Assembly (NCBI RefSeq): GCF_024355225.1
Contig: NZ_VCNH01000002.1
Span: forward strand, 105,654 to 169,653
Source of the DNA: Roseovarius sp. M141
Lineage (GTDB): Bacteria > Pseudomonadota > Alphaproteobacteria > Rhodobacterales > Rhodobacteraceae
Length of the DNA: 64,000 bases
Direction of reading: 5' to 3'
Part shown: positions 23,814-33,206 of the stretch, piece by piece
Numbering within the stretch: position 1 is the stretch's first letter
Layout of the letters: every line of letters starts with the position of its first letter
The notes under the pieces: model-generated
What the model was told of the DNA's origin: nothing
Seen by the model: only the letters and a program-made list of their open reading frames with translations
Database searches by the model: none
Made by a program: the position numbers and the translations under genes

Positions 23814-24611
23814 ATGCCGTTTCCCGCCGCCCAGACACCCGGATCGCCCCGCTTCCGGTTTTTCCGTTCTGTGGCGGCTCTTGTCCTGCGGGAAATGACA
23901 ACCACCTACGGGCGTTCTCCGGGGGGATACCTGTGGGTCATCCTGGAACCCGTCATCGGTGTGGCCCTGTTGACCGTGGTGTTCAGCCTGATTTCGCGCA
24001 CCCCGCCGCTGGGGACGAATTTCCCGATCTTCTATGCGACGGGGATGCTGCCCTTTACCATGTATGTGGCCATCGGCAACCTGATCGCCGGCGCGATCAA
24101 ATTCTCCAAACCCTTCCTGAACTATCCCGCCGTGAGTTTCATGGATGCGCTGCTGGCGCGGTTCCTGCTGACGGCGGTGACGCATATGATCGTGATGGTC
24201 ATGGTGATCACGGGAATCATCGTGATGTATGATCTCAAGCTGATCATCAGCTGGCCGATGATCTTTTCCTCGATTGGCATGGTTCTTGCGCTGGGGTTTT
24301 CCATCGGGGTGGCGAATTGCTTCATGTTCACCAAGTTTCCGATCTGGCAAAGCTTCTGGAACATCCTGACCCGGCCGCTTTTCCTGCTGTCGGGGATTAT
24401 CTTCATCCCGGAAAACGTGCCGGCCAATTTCCGGCCCTATCTGCTGTACAACCCCTTGGTCCATGTCACCTCCCAGATGCGCAAAGGGTTCTATCCCACT
24501 TATGACGCCCCCTACGTAGAGCCGCTTTATGTGTATACGATCGCCATCATAGTCGGCATTCTGGGGCTGCTGTTCTTGCTGCGCTATCACAAGGACCTGG
24601 CCCTGCTGTGA
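23814..24611 (+). CDS. kpsM: Capsular polysaccharide ABC transporter, permease subunit
   Basis: The product is a KpsM/ABC-2-type permease with six predicted membrane helices, e.g. YLWVILEPVIGVALLTVVFS, and the C-terminal PLFLLSGIIFIPENVP and LYNPLVHVTSQMRKGFYP motifs typical of polysaccharide exporters. The ATG at 23814 gives 265 aa, standard for KpsM (about 258-265). The longer open frame from 23664 has an unlikely Cys/Pro-rich extension. It is followed after four bases by an RgpF-like gene, so the two are cotranscribed. Confidence 0.92.
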   Translation: MPFPAAQTPGSPRFRFFRSVAALVLREMTTTYGRSPGGYLWVILEPVIGVALLTVVFSLISRTPPLGTNFPIFYATGMLPFTMYVAIGNLIAGAIKFSKPFLNYPAVSFMDALLARFLLTAVTHMIVMVMVITGIIVMYDLKLIISWPMIFSSIGMVLALGFSIGVANCFMFTKFPIWQSFWNILTRPLFLLSGIIFIPENVPANFRPYLLYNPLVHVTSQMRKGFYPTYDAPYVEPLYVYTIAIIVGILGLLFLLRYHKDLALL

Positions 24612-24615
24612 GCGG

Positions 24616-25758
24616 ATGCAAAACCGGGTGCGGCCCGTGATCTTTCCCCCGATAGGCCGCAAGGTGCGGACCGTCTTGCGCTATCTTTTCCCCTCCGCGC
24701 GCGAGCGGGCATACCTGCGCGCCCTGCGCCGCTCCGGCGCGTTCGACCGTGCGTTCTATCTGAAGGCGCATCCGGGGTTGCATCCGCTGTTTCGCCTGAT
24801 GCCCCAGCGCCATTACGTGCAATGGGGCGAGGCCAAGGGGCTGAGCCCCAACGCGCGGTTTGCGCCGCGCGCCTATCTGCACCACAATCCCGATCTGGAC
24901 CCGGTTCTGACGCGCCCATTGCTGCACTACATCGAAACCGGGCGCTATCAGGCCCGCACGACGCTGCTGGATCACGGCGTGCAGGCACTGCCCGATCTGC
25001 CGGTCATCACGCCAGCGCCGCCCGCAGCGAAACCGGCACCGGTCGCGGTGGTCCTGCATCTTTATTATCTTGATATGTGGAATGAATTCGCCGCCCCCCT
25101 GCACGCGCAGGAGTTTGCGTTCGACCTCTTCGTCACCCTGACCCGCACGGAGGACAGCGCCCGCACCGCCGCAGTCCAGAGCAGGATTTCAGCCGCCTTT
25201 CCGCAGGCGCGCATATGGATCTTGCCCAATCACGGGCGGGATATCTTTCCCTTCATCCACCTGCTGAATGCGGGGCTGCTGGACCCCTACGCAGCCGTGT
25301 GCAAACTGCACAGCAAGAAGTCGCCACATCGCAGCGATGGCAATGACTGGCGGCGCGGACTGACCGCCGGTGTTCTGGGCGCGCCCCGGCTGACCCGCAG
25401 ACGTCTGGACACCTTCCTGCGCGACCCGGGCGCGGGCTTCTGGGTCGCCGACGGGCATCGCTTTGCCGGGGACCGGCATTGGGGCGTGAACCGACCCCGC
25501 GCCGAAACGCTGCTGGCGCGCGCGGGCCATACCATTCCCCCCGGCCCGCTCTGCTTTCCCGCTGGCTCGATCTATTGGGTCAAGCAAGAGGTTCTGCAAG
25601 CGATCGCGGGCCTGCATCTATCGGCGGAAAATTTCGAACCCGAACAGGCGCTGGTCGACGGGACCACGGCGCATGCGCTGGAACGGCTGCTGGGCAGCCT
25701 TGCCACGCTGACCGGAAAATCCGTGCGCGAGGCGCAGGAGCTGGACGCGCAGGGCTGA
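24616..25758 (+). CDS. Rhamnan-synthesis F (RgpF)-domain protein with N-terminal WYL/HYL-type module
   Basis: The 380-aa product has two parts. Residues about 40-120 carry the repeat module found in two other proteins here (FDRAFYLKAHPGLHPLF, RHYVQWGEAKGLSPN, YLHHNPDLDPVLTRPLLHYI). Residues about 140-375 are the RgpF domain (VAVVLHLYYLDMWNEFAAPL, LPNHGRDIFPFIHLLN, KLHSKKSPHR, FPAGSIYWVKQEVL), known from rhamnose-polymer assembly enzymes. The gene starts just after the kpsM stop, so polymer assembly and export are coupled genetically. A nearby rml operon would provide dTDP-rhamnose. Donor and acceptor are inferred only. Confidence 0.85.
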   Translation: MQNRVRPVIFPPIGRKVRTVLRYLFPSARERAYLRALRRSGAFDRAFYLKAHPGLHPLFRLMPQRHYVQWGEAKGLSPNARFAPRAYLHHNPDLDPVLTRPLLHYIETGRYQARTTLLDHGVQALPDLPVITPAPPAAKPAPVAVVLHLYYLDMWNEFAAPLHAQEFAFDLFVTLTRTEDSARTAAVQSRISAAFPQARIWILPNHGRDIFPFIHLLNAGLLDPYAAVCKLHSKKSPHRSDGNDWRRGLTAGVLGAPRLTRRRLDTFLRDPGAGFWVADGHRFAGDRHWGVNRPRAETLLARAGHTIPPGPLCFPAGSIYWVKQEVLQAIAGLHLSAENFEPEQALVDGTTAHALERLLGSLATLTGKSVREAQELDAQG

Positions 25759-25841
25759 TCCCCGATGCACGGGGCGGGCGCTGGTATTCGCCCCTGCCCT
25801 CCTCCATATACGGCAGGCGTTTCCATCAATGCGGGGCACAG

Positions 25842-26909
25842 ATGGCCAGAGTTTTCCTACATGTTGGCGGGCACAAGACCGGCACCAGCTATCTGCAGGC
25901 CATGTTTCACGCCAATGCGGCCCTGCTGGCCCGACATGGTATCCACTATCCCGATATCGGCCCCAACAATGCCCATCACGCGCTGGCCGCCCCATGGATC
26001 AGCACGCCTGACATCCCTGATGCGTTTTTCGGCCCGGCGGGGCGCAAAGGCCTGTGGGATCGGCTGATCGCGCAATATGCCGACATGCCCGGCACGGTAT
26101 TCCTGTCAGCCGAAAACTTTACCCGCGTGCGGCCTCAACGTGTGGATATGGCCCAGCTTGCAGCGCGGCTGCGCGCCTTCGGCGAGGTGCGCGTGGTCTA
26201 CACGATGCGCCAGCAGGTCGAACTGCTGCAATCGCTGTGGATGCAGGTGGCCAAGACCCGGCCGGCGCCGAATTTGCGCAAATACGTCAAGGCCGGCCTG
26301 TCGGACCGCCGCGGGGGCGGCGTGCCGATCGATCACTCGAACGTCTATACCGCGTTGCTGGAAGGGTTCCGCCCCGAAGAGATCCGGCTGGTCGATTACG
26401 CCAGCATGAAAAACAGCGAAGGTGGCATTGTCGGCACCTTCCTGCGGCTGATGGACAGCGATCTGAAGGCGGATGCGCTGGCGCCCTTGAAATCGCAGGA
26501 AAATGCCAATATTTCGCCCGATCCGATAGAATTCTTCGTCGCGACCGAGATCATGAACCGCGAGGCCCCTCCGCCCGGCGATCTGATCGAAACGATACGC
26601 TGCGCCATTCGTCCGGGCGATGCCCCTGCCGCCACGTTGCTCAGCCGCTCCGAGCACTCGAAACTGCGCCGTCGTTTCGTCAACTCGAACAATTCACTGG
26701 TCGAACGGGTCCAACCGGTTCAGCCCGGCTTTGTGTTCGATCCGGGCAGCGTGCCGCCCGATCTGTTTTTCCGGGATGATCTGACGACAGCCCACTGGAC
26801 GCGCGTGGCGGCCGCTTTGTACAGCCGCAATGTTACCGCCACATCCGCGCCGCGCCCGCTGATACGGCGGATTCTGGACCGATATCAGGGCGTTTCAGGT
26901 TCCAGCTGA
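25842..26909 (+). CDS. PAPS-dependent sulfotransferase-like protein
   Basis: The ATG at 25842 gives 355 aa starting MARVFLHVGGHKTGTSYLQA, where GGHKTGTSYLQ is the 5'-phosphosulfate-binding loop. AQLAARLRAFGEVRVVYTMR carries the strand and Arg of the 3'-phosphate-binding region (the usual R-P-S is TMRQQ). The open frame continues upstream to 25479, but that part is antisense-like and overlaps the RgpF gene. It would add sulfate from PAPS to the polymer or a lipid. It is the first of two sulfotransferases in the window. Confidence 0.8.
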   Translation: MARVFLHVGGHKTGTSYLQAMFHANAALLARHGIHYPDIGPNNAHHALAAPWISTPDIPDAFFGPAGRKGLWDRLIAQYADMPGTVFLSAENFTRVRPQRVDMAQLAARLRAFGEVRVVYTMRQQVELLQSLWMQVAKTRPAPNLRKYVKAGLSDRRGGGVPIDHSNVYTALLEGFRPEEIRLVDYASMKNSEGGIVGTFLRLMDSDLKADALAPLKSQENANISPDPIEFFVATEIMNREAPPPGDLIETIRCAIRPGDAPAATLLSRSEHSKLRRRFVNSNNSLVERVQPVQPGFVFDPGSVPPDLFFRDDLTTAHWTRVAAALYSRNVTATSAPRPLIRRILDRYQGVSGSS

Positions 26910-27069
26910 CCCACAGGTTTCACCGAAACGGCATTCGTTTTCAACTTGTCTGAATTTGGCTTTAAAATAGAGAGATAAGCCAACTTTCTGACGCCTTTGC
27001 GACATGCCTCTGTCGGGCCGCCCCATCACCCATGAGATCGCGCACGGACGCTGTCTTGGGGGTAAGAAA

Positions 27070-29240
27070 GTGGGCATTCTATCGCTGATCCAGACCGTCT
27101 GGGGGGCCGAGTTGGACACCCTGGGCCAAGTCGGCCGGATCGACGTAACCGGGGGTTCCGGCGCTCACACGGTGATGATTCAGGATCTGGCGACAGGCCG
27201 CTTCAGCGCGGCTGATCTGACCGGCAGCATGCTGCGGGCCAGTGATTTCACGACCCAGAAACCCCAGACAGGCGATCAGCAGACCCTGCACTTCGACGGC
27301 GCGGCGCGCCCCATCGACCGCGCCACCGTGACCCGGCTGGCCGAAGACGGCGGCAGCGCCAAGGCCTATCTGGACGGGGTCGGCTTTTACGGCAATCAGG
27401 TCACGCTTCACGGGCTGCAAAGCGGCGGGCGGGAGTACATCTATGCCGCAAGGCCCGGCGGCGCGGGGCTGTCGGCCTATCAGCGCGACAGCTCCGGCAA
27501 TCTGATCCTGCGCCAGACCATAGAGGACAGCGCCACAAAGTCCTATGCAGGCATCAGCGCCCTGGACAGCATCACCACCTCTGGCGGGCACACCTACCTG
27601 CTGACGGCCTCGATGCATGAGAACGCGCTCAGCGTCCTTTCAGTGGCCGCCGATGGCAAGCTCACCACAAAGGCCACGATTGGATTTGCCGACCAGCTTC
27701 CCGTGGACCAGCCATCCGTGCTGCGCACGGTGCAGGCGGGAAATGACAGTTTCGTGTTGCTGGGCAGTTACGGCACCGGATCGCTGACCGTCCTGCGCCT
27801 GGCCGACAACGGCGCGCTGAACTTTGTCGATCAGGTCAACGACACACGCGACACCCGTTTCGCCGGAATCGCCGCGCTCGACGTGATAGAGATCAACGGT
27901 CAGACGCTGGTGGCCGTGGGCGGATCGGACGGCGGGATCAGCCTGTTTCAGATGCTGCCAAGCGGGCGCCTGATCGAACGCGGCACCTTCGAGGACACGC
28001 TGCAGACCGCGCTGGACGGGGTCGCTCAACTTCGGTTCGTGGTCCATGGCAATGGCAGCGTCGAACTTCTGGTCCTGTCCACCCGTGACAGCGGCCTGAC
28101 CCGCCTGGCGATCGATGTCGGCAGCAACGGTGTCACCGCGCAGGGCCGCAGTGGCGGATCGGGCAACGATGTCCTGACGGCTTCTGCCGCGGGCGGCACA
28201 TTGCAGGGCGGCAATGGCAACGACATTCTCATTGATGGCGCCGGGCGCGATACGCTGCATGGCGGTTTTGGGGCGGATATCTTTATCTTTACCCCTGACG
28301 ACGAAATCGACACGGTCAGCGATTTCGACATCACGATGGACCGGCTTGACCTGAGCGCCTACCACTCGGTCCGCGATATCAGCGGGCTGATTTTCCACTC
28401 CCGCGCCGACGGCGCCGAGATTACGATCGAGGGCGACCTGCTGCGCCTGAAAAGCAGCAATGGCAGCCCCCTGACCGCCGCCGAATTCAGCCGCACGGCG
28501 CTGTTCAACGCCGATCACATCCTGATGTCGACCAAGATTCCCCTGCGGGGCGGTGACGGGAACGATCTTCTCATGTGGGGCCCGCATGCCGATACGGTAA
28601 TCGGGGCAAGGGCCACGACACGATATCCTTCGCCGAGGCGGATCAGGGTGTGATCGTCGATTTCAACAACGGCACTGCCAATGTCGGCGATGGGCAGGGC
28701 CATGCCCTGTCCGAAATCGAAAGCGTGATCGGCAGCAATTACGCGGATCTGATCATCGGGGATGCCAACGCGAACAATCTGGAAGGCGGCGCAGGCAATG
28801 ACACGCTGATCGGGGGCGGCGGTGGGGACTGGATCACTCCGGGTGCAGGCAATGACGTGGTCGATGGCGGCAGCGGATCGGACATGGTCAGCCTCTTTGA
28901 CCTCAGCCAAGGCGCCATCATCAATCTGGAAACCGGCATCGTCCGGTCGGGGCAGGACACAAAGCTGATCAGCAATGTCGAAAACATCACCGGAACGATC
29001 CATGGCGATTTCATTCAGGGTGACGAGTCAGACAACCGGCTCCGGGGTCTGGGCCACTACGACTGGTTTGTCGGCTCTGGCGGATCGGACAGCTATGACG
29101 GGGGCACCGGGCGCGACATGGTCAGCTATGTCTATTCTGATACGGGGGTCACCGCCGATCTGGGCACGGGGCGTGGCATGGCCGGTCAGGCGGCGGGCGA
29201 TACCTATATCGGCATCGAACGCCTGACCGGATCGATCGGA
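27070..29240 (+). pseudogene. RTX-type calcium-binding repeat protein, frameshifted and truncated
   Basis: The most likely start is GTG at 27070 (GGGGG seven bases upstream; product begins VGILSLIQTVWGAEL), although the frame is open from ATG 27004. Residues about 1-370 form a WD40/beta-propeller-like region (LLGSYGTGSLTVLRL, VAVGGSDGGISLFQML). After that come RTX nonapeptides (GGSGNDVLT, GGNGNDILIDGAGRDTLHGG). One base is missing in a G run at 28603-28606 (ATCGGGGCAAG), after which the repeats continue one frame over (GGAGNDTLIGGGGG, GGSGSDMV). The protein is then cut at about 29240, where a fragment of an unrelated gene on the other strand begins. It would have been a large secreted, Ca2+-folded surface protein. 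Confidence 0.8.
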
Positions 29241-29358
29241 TCACGCTCAGCTGCACCAGGGCATCGAGCCGCCGTAATGTCTCGTTATGGGTCACATGCT
29301 TTTGGGCCTGTGCGGGCTGCAGATACGGCAACGCGAGCCGGGCGGATGTATCGGACAT
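29240..29358 (-). pseudogene. DUF2793-domain protein, 5' fragment only
   Basis: The frame from ATG 29358 (AGGA seven bases upstream) reads MSDTSARLALPYLQPAQAQ, KHVTHNETLRRLDALVQLSV, the conserved start of DUF2793 proteins of Rhodobacterales, which resemble phage or gene-transfer-agent tail components. Similarity ends at about 29240, exactly where the RTX gene ends from the other side. Both genes therefore lost their 3' portions in one rearrangement. Confidence 0.75.
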
Positions 29359-29424
29359 GAGGCGATCCTGTATTTGTAAGGGACTGGTGCAGGGTTTTCG
29401 CACCGACCCTTTCACAAATGCCTA

Positions 29425-32019
29425 ATGCTCCGTGCGCTGCTATCGCCCCACGCGCAACAGATCGCGCGCACCCTGCACCTTGACGGCCAGGGCGGTTTCG
29501 GCGATTCCGGTCCACAGGTTCAGGTTTCAGACACGGAAGAACGCATTTTGTCAGACCCGATAGCGCGGCTTCAGCGTGACGTATCACCAGGCATCCGCTA
29601 TCGACTGACGTTCTCGGCAGAGATCTCGAACCCCTCTGGCCTGCACCCCGCACTGGTGCGTTTCGTCTTTCTGGATGCGGCAGGAACGGCGCTGCCCGAT
29701 CCCGATACCGGCGGGGAGGGCGCGGCAGCCTTCGCGCATTCCTCCATTTTTGGCGCCTATCGCTATATCGGCAAACCGGCAAAGGCGGGTCCGGTCGCCG
29801 TGGATATGGTCTTTGCCGTTCCGGAAAACTGCACCAGCGTCCAGCTTGAGCTGCATCTTTGGAGGGCCGGCCAGGTGCGGATGCACGACAAGATGATGCT
29901 GGCGCCCGCCTCGCCCGACGATGCCGATGCCGAACGCGACATACAACTCGCAGAGCAAACCATGGGGACCGAGCATTTTTCCGTACGCCCGGGCGAAAGC
30001 TACGATCTGGACCTTACCTTCAAGCGCGGTGCGCTGCTTCGGCCGCGTGATGCATTGGTGGCGTTTCGGTTCCTTGACGCCACCGGCGCGTGGGTCGATC
30101 CGCCGCCCAATCTGGCAACGTCCGATCAGGTCGGGGCCTTCCGCTATGTCGTGCCAGATGAACATGCTGGCGCAGGGATGGCCAGCATCACGGTGCCGGC
30201 GCGCTGCACCGCCATGCAGGTGCGTGTCCTGCGCTGGAACACCGGCGCGGACCTGCATCTGCGCGCCCTGCGGCTGATATGGCTTGGCGCGCCCGAAAAT
30301 ATCGGCGCACAGGGCACGGCCAGCATCGACCCCGCAGGCCACTATGCCCTGCGCGGCCGTATTCGGGCCTGCGGCGGCGAAGGAACCCTGCTCGGCGCTG
30401 TGCATCTGATGTTCAGCGACGATCAAGGCGCGCCCCTGCTGGCCCAGGCCGAGGGATTGTCCAGATCCGATCGTTTCGTGAATCACATTCGCCTTGCCAA
30501 ACCGTCGCAGGATCTGATCGACGAGACCGGCAGTTTTTCCCTTGCTCACGCATTTGTCGCCCCGCCCGGGGCCACCCGGGTAGCATGGCGGGTGCTGTCG
30601 GGTACGGGCGGCTGGCAGCTTGATTGCGGGGCACCGCTGAGCCTGACGCCCTTTTGCGATGCGCCGCTGCCGCAGATCGATGCGCTGCCCGCCTCGGCCC
30701 GCGCAAGCGACCTTGCCGCAGAGCAGACGCAGGCCCTGCGCACGGTCCTGCCTGCCGCACCGATCTGGCAGACGGCGGCCCTGGGCAGGATGCACCTGCT
30801 GGGTCAGGCGCTCTGCGCGGTGCAGCCGGACACCTGGATCGCCGTGACCGGGCAAATCAGCGGCGCATCGCAAGCCCATATTTGCCCGCTCTATTTCGAC
30901 AAGGCCCTGACGCCGCTTCCCGACGCCCCCTGCCTGGGATGCGCGTCCGAAGAAGGTCTGGGGCCCGCGCGGTCCGTTGCATTGCAGCCGCAAAAGGGGG
31001 GCGCCATGGGCTTTGACGAAAGCTTTCTCACCCCCCCGAATGCCGATTTTGCTGCCTTTCATCTGGTCGCACCCCCGCAAGGGGACACGCCGCCGGAGGG
31101 AACCCGGCTTGTGACATCCCCGCGCGCGCCGGATGCGGTCTGCGGTGATATGGATGTTGGCACGCTGACCCCGGCACAGCTGCGCAGCACGGTGCAACTG
31201 GCCGAAGCCGTCGGGCATCTGCGGCTACAGGCCGCAGCCTGTCACGCATTGGCCGTAGCCGAGCCGGGACAAGACGCTTTCGCACGCCGGGCGCAAGAGC
31301 TTGACGAGGTGCTGGAACCGCTTGACCCGGGCTGGTTGCCGACGGTGGCTGGGCCGGTCACCGATGTGCCCGATCCCGGCAGTGTATTCTATCTGATGAC
31401 AGGTCTCGCCCCCGAGGATGGCGGCGCTGATGCCGTGCGAAATGCGGCTCTGTTACAGGCGCAAGTGGCCGGGGGGCTGCATCCGGTGGTCTGCCTGCCA
31501 CTGGCGCAGCCCGAACCGGGCGTAACCGCTGCGCAGCCCGACGGGCAGCATGTCACGCAGCGCGACGGTCTGCGCATCATCCGTCCCGGATACCGCGCCC
31601 TGGACCCGGCGCGCATGCCGCCCGCCGCCCTGCTCGAGCTTGAAACAGACATTGCAGGGCAGGCTCTGCACGCCCATGCCTGCGGCCTGATCCATGCCTG
31701 CGGCGATTGGGATATCGCGCTCAAGGCGCTGGCATTGGCCACCCATCACGGGCTGCCGTTTGTCTATGAACCGCGCGCCGCTGATCTGTTGCCAGCCGCC
31801 CCGCGCACCAGACTGCATCGTGACCAGCAAAACCGCTGCATCGCTGCCGCCGATGCAATCATCATCGCCGCCCAGGACCGCTTTGACGCGCCAGAGATAT
31901 GCAAGACGCTTCGGGGCAGAGTGTTCTGCCTGCCCGATCCCGCTGATCCGGCAGGCCATGCGGCGGCCTATGCCCATGCGCGCGCGCATCACGCCGCCAC
32001 CCGTGGAGGACAGCGCTGA
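29425..32019 (+). CDS. Large protein with beta-sandwich N-terminus and GT-B-like C-terminal half-domain
   Basis: The 864-aa product begins with two repeats of a jelly-roll-like domain (residues about 15-150 and 165-290; compare ISNPSGLHPALVRFVFLDAAG with RPRDALVAFRFLDATGAW, and VPENCTSVQLELHLW with VPARCTAMQVRVLRWN). A less clear middle section (about 300-560) may be a third copy. Residues about 650-830 resemble the N-terminal Rossmann half of GT4 enzymes (GSVFYLMTGLAPEDGGADAV, HACGLIHACGDWDIALKALA) without the donor-binding half. The next gene starts on its stop codon and encodes a GT-B enzyme, so the two may work as a pair. The ATG has no obvious ribosome site and lies close to a rearrangement breakpoint, so its promoter may be new. 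Precise function unknown. Confidence 0.65.
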   Translation: MLRALLSPHAQQIARTLHLDGQGGFGDSGPQVQVSDTEERILSDPIARLQRDVSPGIRYRLTFSAEISNPSGLHPALVRFVFLDAAGTALPDPDTGGEGAAAFAHSSIFGAYRYIGKPAKAGPVAVDMVFAVPENCTSVQLELHLWRAGQVRMHDKMMLAPASPDDADAERDIQLAEQTMGTEHFSVRPGESYDLDLTFKRGALLRPRDALVAFRFLDATGAWVDPPPNLATSDQVGAFRYVVPDEHAGAGMASITVPARCTAMQVRVLRWNTGADLHLRALRLIWLGAPENIGAQGTASIDPAGHYALRGRIRACGGEGTLLGAVHLMFSDDQGAPLLAQAEGLSRSDRFVNHIRLAKPSQDLIDETGSFSLAHAFVAPPGATRVAWRVLSGTGGWQLDCGAPLSLTPFCDAPLPQIDALPASARASDLAAEQTQALRTVLPAAPIWQTAALGRMHLLGQALCAVQPDTWIAVTGQISGASQAHICPLYFDKALTPLPDAPCLGCASEEGLGPARSVALQPQKGGAMGFDESFLTPPNADFAAFHLVAPPQGDTPPEGTRLVTSPRAPDAVCGDMDVGTLTPAQLRSTVQLAEAVGHLRLQAAACHALAVAEPGQDAFARRAQELDEVLEPLDPGWLPTVAGPVTDVPDPGSVFYLMTGLAPEDGGADAVRNAALLQAQVAGGLHPVVCLPLAQPEPGVTAAQPDGQHVTQRDGLRIIRPGYRALDPARMPPAALLELETDIAGQALHAHACGLIHACGDWDIALKALALATHHGLPFVYEPRAADLLPAAPRTRLHRDQQNRCIAAADAIIIAAQDRFDAPEICKTLRGRVFCLPDPADPAGHAAAYAHARAHHAATRGGQR

Positions 32020-33206
32020 TGGCCCTGCCGCTGCCCCTGATCGAGCCGGCCACAGCCAGCCGCACGCTGGTCTCGCTTTGGCGCGCCCTGCACCACACCA
32101 ACCCCGGACCGGCGGGCCGGCCCCCGACCCTGTTGCTGACGCTGCCGACGGCCTGGGCCAACCGCTATCAGGTTCTGCTCTACGGTCAGGCGGCGCGCCA
32201 CGGAGTTGCCGTGGCCGGCTTGCGCCTGCCCAAAGATCTGGCGCATGTGTCTTGGCCCGGCCCTGTCGTGCTGCATGCGCATTGGTTCGCCGCGATCTTC
32301 TACGGCGCCCTGTCAGAAGCCGACGCCATGGCGCGGCTGACCCGCACCATCGACATGATCGAGACCTTTCGCGCGCGCACCGGGGCCCGGCTTTTGTGGA
32401 CGGCGCATAATGTCTTTCCCCACGGCAATGCCTACCCGCAGACCTATCTGGCCCTGCGGCGCTGGATATTCGACAGTTTCGATGCCGTGCATGTGATGGA
32501 CGATGCGCATCTGCCCCTGCTCGAGCAGGCCTTTGACCGCGCCGCGCCTCCTGCCTTTACCGTGCCGCACATGACCTATGACGGCACTGTTCCCGACAGC
32601 GTCGATGCCATCGCCGCGCGGGCCCATTTCAGCATACCGCGCGATGCGTTCGTGTTCGGCTCTTTCGGGTCGTTGCAGGGCTACAAGAATATCGGCCCGT
32701 TTCTGCAACGGTTCACCGCGCTTGCCAATGCCCGGCCAGAGCGCACAATGGCCGCCCTTGTCGGCGGCCTGCCCAGCGACCGCGATATCGCCCGTGATCT
32801 GGTCCACAGGTTCGGCACCGATCCCCGCATCACCCTGCTGGCGCGCAAGGTCGAAGATACCGAGATCCAGTATTTGCACCGGGCGGCCGATGTCATGGTC
32901 CTGCCCTACCGAGAGACGCTCAATTCCGGGGCCGCGATGATGGCCGCCACCTTCGCGAAACCCTTCGTCATGCCAGCCACCCCGGGGGCCGAGGCGCTGA
33001 TACCTATCGGGGCGCAGCTTTTTGACCGGAACGCCGCTGACGGGCTGGGCCAGGCGCTGGAAAACTGCCTGTCGCATCCGGCCACCCCACCTGATCCCGC
33101 CGCCCTTGCGGCCCTCGCGCCGCCGCGCATTTCGGCCATGTTCTTTCGCGCGCTTGATGAGGTGCTTGCCCGCCCCTATTCCCGCACCAGCATCACATCG
33201 TTGTAG
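32019..33206 (+). CDS. GT4-family glycosyltransferase
   Basis: The 395-aa product has GT-B signatures: an N-terminal acceptor half (VLHAHWFAAIFYGALSE, LLWTAHNVFPHGN) and a C-terminal donor half (FGSFGSLQGYKNIGPFL, ITLLARKVEDTEIQYLHRAA, VMVLPYRETLNSGAAMMAAT). The start ATG shares its A with the TGA stop of the preceding gene, so translation is coupled. The last 31 bp overlap the 3' end of the convergent methyltransferase gene. It probably adds one sugar to the exported glycan; the donor cannot be told from sequence. Confidence 0.85.
   Translation: MALPLPLIEPATASRTLVSLWRALHHTNPGPAGRPPTLLLTLPTAWANRYQVLLYGQAARHGVAVAGLRLPKDLAHVSWPGPVVLHAHWFAAIFYGALSEADAMARLTRTIDMIETFRARTGARLLWTAHNVFPHGNAYPQTYLALRRWIFDSFDAVHVMDDAHLPLLEQAFDRAAPPAFTVPHMTYDGTVPDSVDAIAARAHFSIPRDAFVFGSFGSLQGYKNIGPFLQRFTALANARPERTMAALVGGLPSDRDIARDLVHRFGTDPRITLLARKVEDTEIQYLHRAADVMVLPYRETLNSGAAMMAATFAKPFVMPATPGAEALIPIGAQLFDRNAADGLGQALENCLSHPATPPDPAALAALAPPRISAMFFRALDEVLARPYSRTSITSL

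Noticed and set aside
25479..25841. An extended N-terminus for the sulfotransferase at 25842
   Set aside because: That part overlaps the RgpF-domain gene in another frame and the PAPS loop normally lies at the very N-terminus.
28603..28606. The G run in the RTX gene as a phase-variation switch
   Set aside because: Only four Gs are present, too short for typical slipped-strand switching; a plain deletion or sequencing error is more likely.
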